From: CAVZCK01 sp963798805
Lineage (GTDB): Bacteria; Pseudomonadota; Alphaproteobacteria; Rhizobiales; Rhodomicrobiaceae
Direction: 5' to 3'
Length of the DNA: 64,000 nt
Assembly (NCBI GenBank): GCA_963798805.1
Contig: CAWCVC010000005.1
Span: forward strand, 186,001-250,000
The notes under the pieces are model-generated. The model saw only the letters and a program-made list of their open reading frames with translations, searched no databases and was not told where the DNA came from. Shown here one piece after another: positions 60,475-64,000 of the stretch (position 1 is the stretch's first letter; every line of letters starts with the position of its first letter). The position numbers were made by a program, and so were the translations under genes.

Positions 60475-61071
60475 TCAAAAAGCGGCTGCCGCCAGCCTCT
60501 GAGCATAGTCACGGAGATCGCGCGGCCAGCCGCCTGTCATGGCCGCAAAGCGGTCGGCATCGCGGGCGAACAAGGCGCGGGAGGCTTCCTCGAAGCCGGG
60601 CAGATCTCCGGCCATGGCATGCATGAACCGATATGCCGCCGCCTGCGCCCCCCGCTTCCGGTCGCGGCTCTCATGCGCGCGGCGGGCTTCGTCGACGAGC
60701 TTGCGCAGCGCGACCGACGCACCGCCGGGCTGCCGGCCGAGCCAGTCCCAATGCCGCGGCAGCAATGTGACCTCGCGGCCGACAACGCCGAGCTTGGGAC
60801 GACCAGGGCCGCGCGTAGTCTCCTTTTCGCTCGACGCCGTGGCTCGGCCGTTTTCGGCCACCGCCTCCGCGGGAGGGGACGCGGGGACCTTGCTCCGCTC
60901 TTTGCGAAAATCGATTTCGATCAGCTCAGCCGTCTCATCATCGAAAATCAGAACGGGAGCCTCTCCGCGCTCGAGCGCTGACCTCGCGACAGGCAGGACA
61001 TCGGAGACGACGCCCGAGGCAAGGCGGTGCGAGCCTTCGAAGGCCGTACAGCGTCGTTGTTGAGAAGTCAT
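60475..61071 (-). CDS. DUF2239 family protein
   Basis: The 198-residue protein matches DUF2239. Features are CTAFEGSHRLASG near the start and PGRPKLGVVGREVTLLPRHW (the DUF2239 signature, around residue 95). A helical C-terminus has RRAHESRDRKRGAQAAAYRF. The N-terminal half has an acidic, low-complexity insert. Function is unknown; the family is common in alphaproteobacteria. Confidence 0.87.
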   Translation of the reverse strand: MTSQQRRCTAFEGSHRLASGVVSDVLPVARSALERGEAPVLIFDDETAELIEIDFRKERSKVPASPPAEAVAENGRATASSEKETTRGPGRPKLGVVGREVTLLPRHWDWLGRQPGGASVALRKLVDEARRAHESRDRKRGAQAAAYRFMHAMAGDLPGFEEASRALFARDADRFAAMTGGWPRDLRDYAQRLAAAAF

Positions 61072-61168
61072 GATCGGGTCTCACCAGCGTTGATCGGTGC
61101 CGCTGATTTAACCCGGATAAAATCCGGCGTCAATATTGCCCGGGTAAATTCCCCGTGCAGCGTTTCCG

Positions 61169-61723
61169 CTAATTCGCCATGGCGACACTGTTGCTGAAAC
61201 GCGGCTTGAAATAGGCACGCTCCGCGATCGTGTAGCTGCCAAGAAATTGGCTGATGGTCGGCGTGAAGTCGTAAGTGGCCTCGACGACGATGATGCTCGA
61301 ATTCGGCTCGGTGAGCCCGGCTTGCGGCAGGTTGTAGGCGGCGCCAGCCGCATATGCGGTCGATGGATAGCTCCACGCGACCGTCGTCGTATTGTCCGCA
61401 TCGGCGACCACGCTAAGGATGACGAGGCTTAGAGGCGCCGTGCCGTAAGGTTTGATGATCTCGTCCGCCACGAGCTTGATGTCGTCCAGAGTGGCGGTGG
61501 AAACGGAGGCCTGCTGAGAGACGAGATCGGATACGGTGCTTGCCGCGGTCTGCAGCTTCCGCGTGACGGTGAACGCCTCCCCGAACTCCACCAGCCCGAT
61601 GAGCAGGATGAGCAGAACGGGTAGCACGAGGGCGAACTCGACCAGCGTGACGCCCCGATCGTCCTTGGCGAAGCGGCCCCGCCTCAATGGCAGCCTCGGC
61701 TTGAGCTGGCAGTCTTTGCGCAT
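61169..61723 (-). CDS. TadE-like pilus assembly protein (copy 1)
   Basis: The 184-residue protein has the TadE/TadG signature: a short cytoplasmic head, then DRGVTLVEFALVLPVLLILL with one membrane helix and the processed Glu pattern GVTLVEF, and a periplasmic domain. It is on the same strand as a second TadE-like gene 19 bases upstream. Minor pilins of the Flp/tad system have this form. No other tad genes (tadA, tadB, cpaB) are in the window. Confidence 0.87.
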   Translation of the reverse strand: MRKDCQLKPRLPLRRGRFAKDDRGVTLVEFALVLPVLLILLIGLVEFGEAFTVTRKLQTAASTVSDLVSQQASVSTATLDDIKLVADEIIKPYGTAPLSLVILSVVADADNTTTVAWSYPSTAYAAGAAYNLPQAGLTEPNSSIIVVEATYDFTPTISQFLGSYTIAERAYFKPRFSNSVAMAN

Positions 61724-61741
61724 TCGCGTCCCCCGAACGCT

Positions 61742-62320
61742 TCAGTTCCAGGCTTCGTTCTTGAACGCCGCCGAAGCTCTGAGCAGGCGATCGCCATTCC
61801 CCATGTTCGACAGGACCGAGCTCGAAAACCCGTCGAACAGCGGCCATTCGTAGAATGTGCTGACCAGCACGATCGAATTCGGCCCGCCGGGGTTCCAGGT
61901 GTAGTTGGTCTGAAGATTGCCGTTGCCATCGAGCGGCGCCGGCTGGTTGGATGCGATCTGGCTGAAATTCGAAAAGCTGCGAACGTCGAGTTGGAGCTTT
62001 GCGCTGCATTGTCCGAGCAGCGCGACCTGCCCGCAGACCAGCGCCTTGAAGCCGGCGGCGTCCATATTGGCCGCGGCCACCTGGCCGGTCCGGATCTGAC
62101 GCGCGGCGTCTTCGGTAGCGTTTTCCAGCTCGTAGGAGCCCCAGAAAATGAAGCCGACCTGAAGAATCCCGAAAATAAGGAGAAAGAACGGAACCGCGAC
62201 GATGGCGAATTCGACGAGTGTAACCCCACTTTCGCGGCGCATGCCGTCGCGCCAAAGCGAGCCGGGCCGCCGTTTCGTCTTCCCGGCCGCGGAATATGAT
62301 TGCCCCTCAGTCGCACCCAT
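61742..62320 (-). CDS. TadE-like pilus assembly protein (copy 2)
   Basis: Another TadE-like protein, with RRESGVTLVEFAIVAVPFFL at its membrane anchor and two cysteines in the periplasmic part (ALVCGQVALLGQC). I use the ATG at 62320; a TTG at 62338 and an ATG at 62242 are possible. It is divergent from the TadG-like gene and cotranscribed with the other TadE-like gene. Confidence 0.85.
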   Translation of the reverse strand: MGATEGQSYSAAGKTKRRPGSLWRDGMRRESGVTLVEFAIVAVPFFLLIFGILQVGFIFWGSYELENATEDAARQIRTGQVAAANMDAAGFKALVCGQVALLGQCSAKLQLDVRSFSNFSQIASNQPAPLDGNGNLQTNYTWNPGGPNSIVLVSTFYEWPLFDGFSSSVLSNMGNGDRLLRASAAFKNEAWN

Positions 62321-62505
62321 CGGCAGACGTCCACTCAAACCATGCCGTTGCGCCCGTCTATGCTCTTTTCATAGCGGGAAGAGCGTTTGCATGCAATCGC
62401 AGCGAGCAGCCCCCCTTTCAGCTGAGTTGGAAATGCATTCAGTTTGCGTTATGTAAACAGCTGCTCGTCGACGCGGCGAGCCGCGATCATCGCTTGGGGG
62501 GCGAT

Positions 62506-63924
62506 ATGTCAGGGGCAGTTTACCGGACTATCCGGCGCTTCCATGGGGAAGAAAAAGGTGTCGTTCTGATCATCTTTGTTCTTCTCGTCGTACCGCTTCT
62601 ATTGGTCATCGCCGTCGGCATCGACTTCGGCCAGACGCTCATCGTCAAGCGGCAATTGTCGGGCGCGGTCGACGCCGCCGCCCTGTCGATCGCAAAGCTG
62701 CCTGGACTGGCCGACGATCAGCTCAACACCAAGGCGGAGGCGTTCATCCGGGCCTATTATCCGGAGACCGGGATCGGCACGCTCACGGCTTTCAACGCAA
62801 CCCGGAGCGGGACGGAATCCAATCAGCAGGTCGTCGTTACGGCAACCGCGCAAATTCCGACGACCTTCATGAAGATCGGCGGCGTCGATGAGCTGACGGT
62901 GACGGTCAGCTCACATGCGCTGCGCAAGGAGAAAAAGCTCGAAGTCGTCATGGTGCTGGACAATAGCGGCTCGATGGCCGGCGCCAAACTTCAGGCGATG
63001 AAAGATGCCGCCAATGCGCTGGTCGGCATATTGTTCGGATCGGATGACATATCGGACAAGATTAAGATCGGTCTCGTGCCTTTCGGCGGCGGTGTGAACG
63101 TCCATGTCCCGGATACCACATGGTGGCTGGACAAGACCTATAAGGCCGCTCTGAACGCCCTCTATTTCAGCAATGGGGATAGCGGCTTCGACGTTCTGTC
63201 GGTCATGAGCGGCGGCATAGCCTCAAGATGGGGCGGTTGCGTGCTCTCACGCGCCAACTCCTTCGACACCGACGACACGCCGCCCGATACGTCCGACACG
63301 CGGACGCTTTTTTCGGCCTATGTCTATCCTTTCGCCGGTCCCGACAAGACTTCCTACCAGGGCTCGACGTCCAACAATCAGAACACCAACTGCCCGATCG
63401 CGCCGGTTCAGCCGCTGACCAATGTGAAAGCGACGATCACCTCCGCAATTGCTGCCATGACCGCCAGCACCAACACCAATATTGCCGAGGCGACCGCCTG
63501 GGGCTGGCGGGTCATCTCGCCGGGCGAGCCATTCACCGATGGCGCCAGCTACGATGATCAGAGCACGATCAAGGCGATCATCGTATTGACCGACGGGCAG
63601 AACAGCGTCGGCGGCGGCTTTTCGTCCTATGGGGTCGGGCAAGCGTCGAATACGCGGCTCGCCCCGAACTGGGATCTGACGCTCGACAACAAGACCGCGC
63701 AAGTTTGCACGAACGTCAAAGCTAACAAGGACACAGACCCGAACGACGAGGATATCATCATCTATGCACTGACATTCGGCAGCTTGCCCGCCAGCGCCGA
63801 AACGCTGATGCAGAATTGCGCCAGTGGAGTGGGACGCTATTTTCACGCGCCGACCTCGTCCGACCTGCAGACCGCATTTCAGAATATCGCTTCGAGCCTC
63901 AGCCAGCTCCGCCTGATGCAATAA
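62506..63924 (+). CDS. TadG-like pilus assembly protein with von Willebrand factor A domain
   Basis: The protein (472 residues from the ATG at 62506, preceded by GGGGGG) begins with a Tad signature: EKGVVLIIFVLLVVPLLLVI then GIDFGQTLIVKRQLSGAVDA. A von Willebrand factor A domain follows (about 145-470), with VVMVLDNSGSM, the MIDAS motif, and IVLTDGQNSVGGGF. The MIDAS Ser and Asp residues are present. It lies divergent from two TadE-like genes, which suggests a small Tad minor-pilin cluster. Adhesion is a common role of such vWA proteins. Confidence 0.89.
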   Translation: MSGAVYRTIRRFHGEEKGVVLIIFVLLVVPLLLVIAVGIDFGQTLIVKRQLSGAVDAAALSIAKLPGLADDQLNTKAEAFIRAYYPETGIGTLTAFNATRSGTESNQQVVVTATAQIPTTFMKIGGVDELTVTVSSHALRKEKKLEVVMVLDNSGSMAGAKLQAMKDAANALVGILFGSDDISDKIKIGLVPFGGGVNVHVPDTTWWLDKTYKAALNALYFSNGDSGFDVLSVMSGGIASRWGGCVLSRANSFDTDDTPPDTSDTRTLFSAYVYPFAGPDKTSYQGSTSNNQNTNCPIAPVQPLTNVKATITSAIAAMTASTNTNIAEATAWGWRVISPGEPFTDGASYDDQSTIKAIIVLTDGQNSVGGGFSSYGVGQASNTRLAPNWDLTLDNKTAQVCTNVKANKDTDPNDEDIIIYALTFGSLPASAETLMQNCASGVGRYFHAPTSSDLQTAFQNIASSLSQLRLMQ

Positions 63925-63957
63925 TAAGCGGGCCAGATGGGAGATCGAACCGGAAGC

Positions 63958-64000
63958 TCAAAACGAGGACAGCCGCGAGAGCTTCTGCACCAGCTCGGCG
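63958..64000 (-). CDS. Possible C-terminal end of a minus-strand gene (partial)
   Basis: At the right edge the minus strand reads ...AELVQKLSRLSSF followed by TGA at 63960-63958. It is convergent with the TadG-like gene (stop 63924). Only 14 codons are visible, so the product cannot be named and chance is possible. Confidence 0.3.
   Translation of the reverse strand, partial: AELVQKLSRLSSF

Noticed and set aside
1..64000. tRNA genes, rRNA genes, CRISPR arrays, transposases and prophage genes.
   Set aside because: No tRNA T-arm plus acceptor pairing, no spaced direct repeats, and no transposase or phage structural proteins were seen. The one CCA-ending acceptor segment belongs to the tmRNA.

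Overview
The window is about 60-65% GC by eye. It reads as chromosome of an alphaproteobacterium, most likely of the order Hyphomicrobiales (Rhizobiales). The markers are a ccoNOQP-fixGH cytochrome cbb3 cluster behind an FNR/FixK box, a circularly permuted tmRNA gene, SspB of the alphaproteobacterial type, a MucR/Ros zinc-finger regulator, a DUF1127 protein beside a LysR regulator, UPF0262, and a small heat-shock gene with an RpoH promoter and a ROSE-like leader. No tRNA, rRNA, CRISPR array or insertion sequence was found. Most of the window is housekeeping sequence.

Layout. 1-5.5 kb (minus): the high-affinity cbb3 oxidase operon and the start of its maturation genes (ccoN, O, Q, P, fixG, fixH; fixH runs off the edge). 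5.7-9 kb (plus): a secreted animal-type haem peroxidase and a formamidase-like protein. 9-11.2 kb (minus): sspB next to the tmRNA gene ssrA, then two paralogous small secreted four-cysteine proteins and a cold-shock protein. 11.9-15.4 kb: an ArsR regulator, fmt, def and rmuC, with a long near-perfect inverted repeat in front of rmuC. 15.5-19.2 kb (minus): an AT-richer block with a family 2 glycosyltransferase, a polysaccharide pyruvyl transferase and an ELM1-like protein, probably an acquired surface-polysaccharide module. 19.5-27.5 kb: a secreted lipase, proBA, UPF0262 with a small tyrosine phosphatase, a DNA glycosylase, oligopeptidase B and msrB. 27.5-30.5 kb: a long non-coding stretch before mucR, then a LysR/DUF1127 pair. 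30.5-42 kb: malic enzyme, mutS, an NDUFA9-like protein, a GST, queG, an epimerase-like protein, a hydrolase and a GT4 glycosyltransferase. 42-49.5 kb: infC, a candidate small gene on the other strand, rpmI, rplT, pheS, pheT, tlyA and an RNA methyltransferase. 49.6-55.5 kb: hsp20, a lysophospholipase-like protein, a TorF-like porin and thiOSGE. 55.6-64 kb: a CHAD protein, an Lrp regulator, an EF-hand gene remnant, a uracil-DNA glycosylase homologue, an MBL hydrolase, a D-tartrate dehydratase, DUF2239, two TadE-like proteins and a TadG-like vWA protein.

Three conserved genes (ccoO, the maeB-type malic enzyme and tlyA) each carry one frameshift with the full downstream sequence intact. Three such events in 64 kb of otherwise healthy core genes suggest single-base assembly errors rather than gene decay, but this needs read data.

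I did not find a clearly new multi-gene system. The most interesting items are the ssrA-sspB linkage, the RpoH promoter plus ROSE-like leader of hsp20, the paralogous four-cysteine secreted proteins, the peroxidase with a His/acid-rich N-terminal segment, the small gene opposite infC/rpmI with its own ribosome site and terminator, the two large inverted repeats, and the AT-richer polysaccharide block whose first gene has its ribosome site inside a hairpin.
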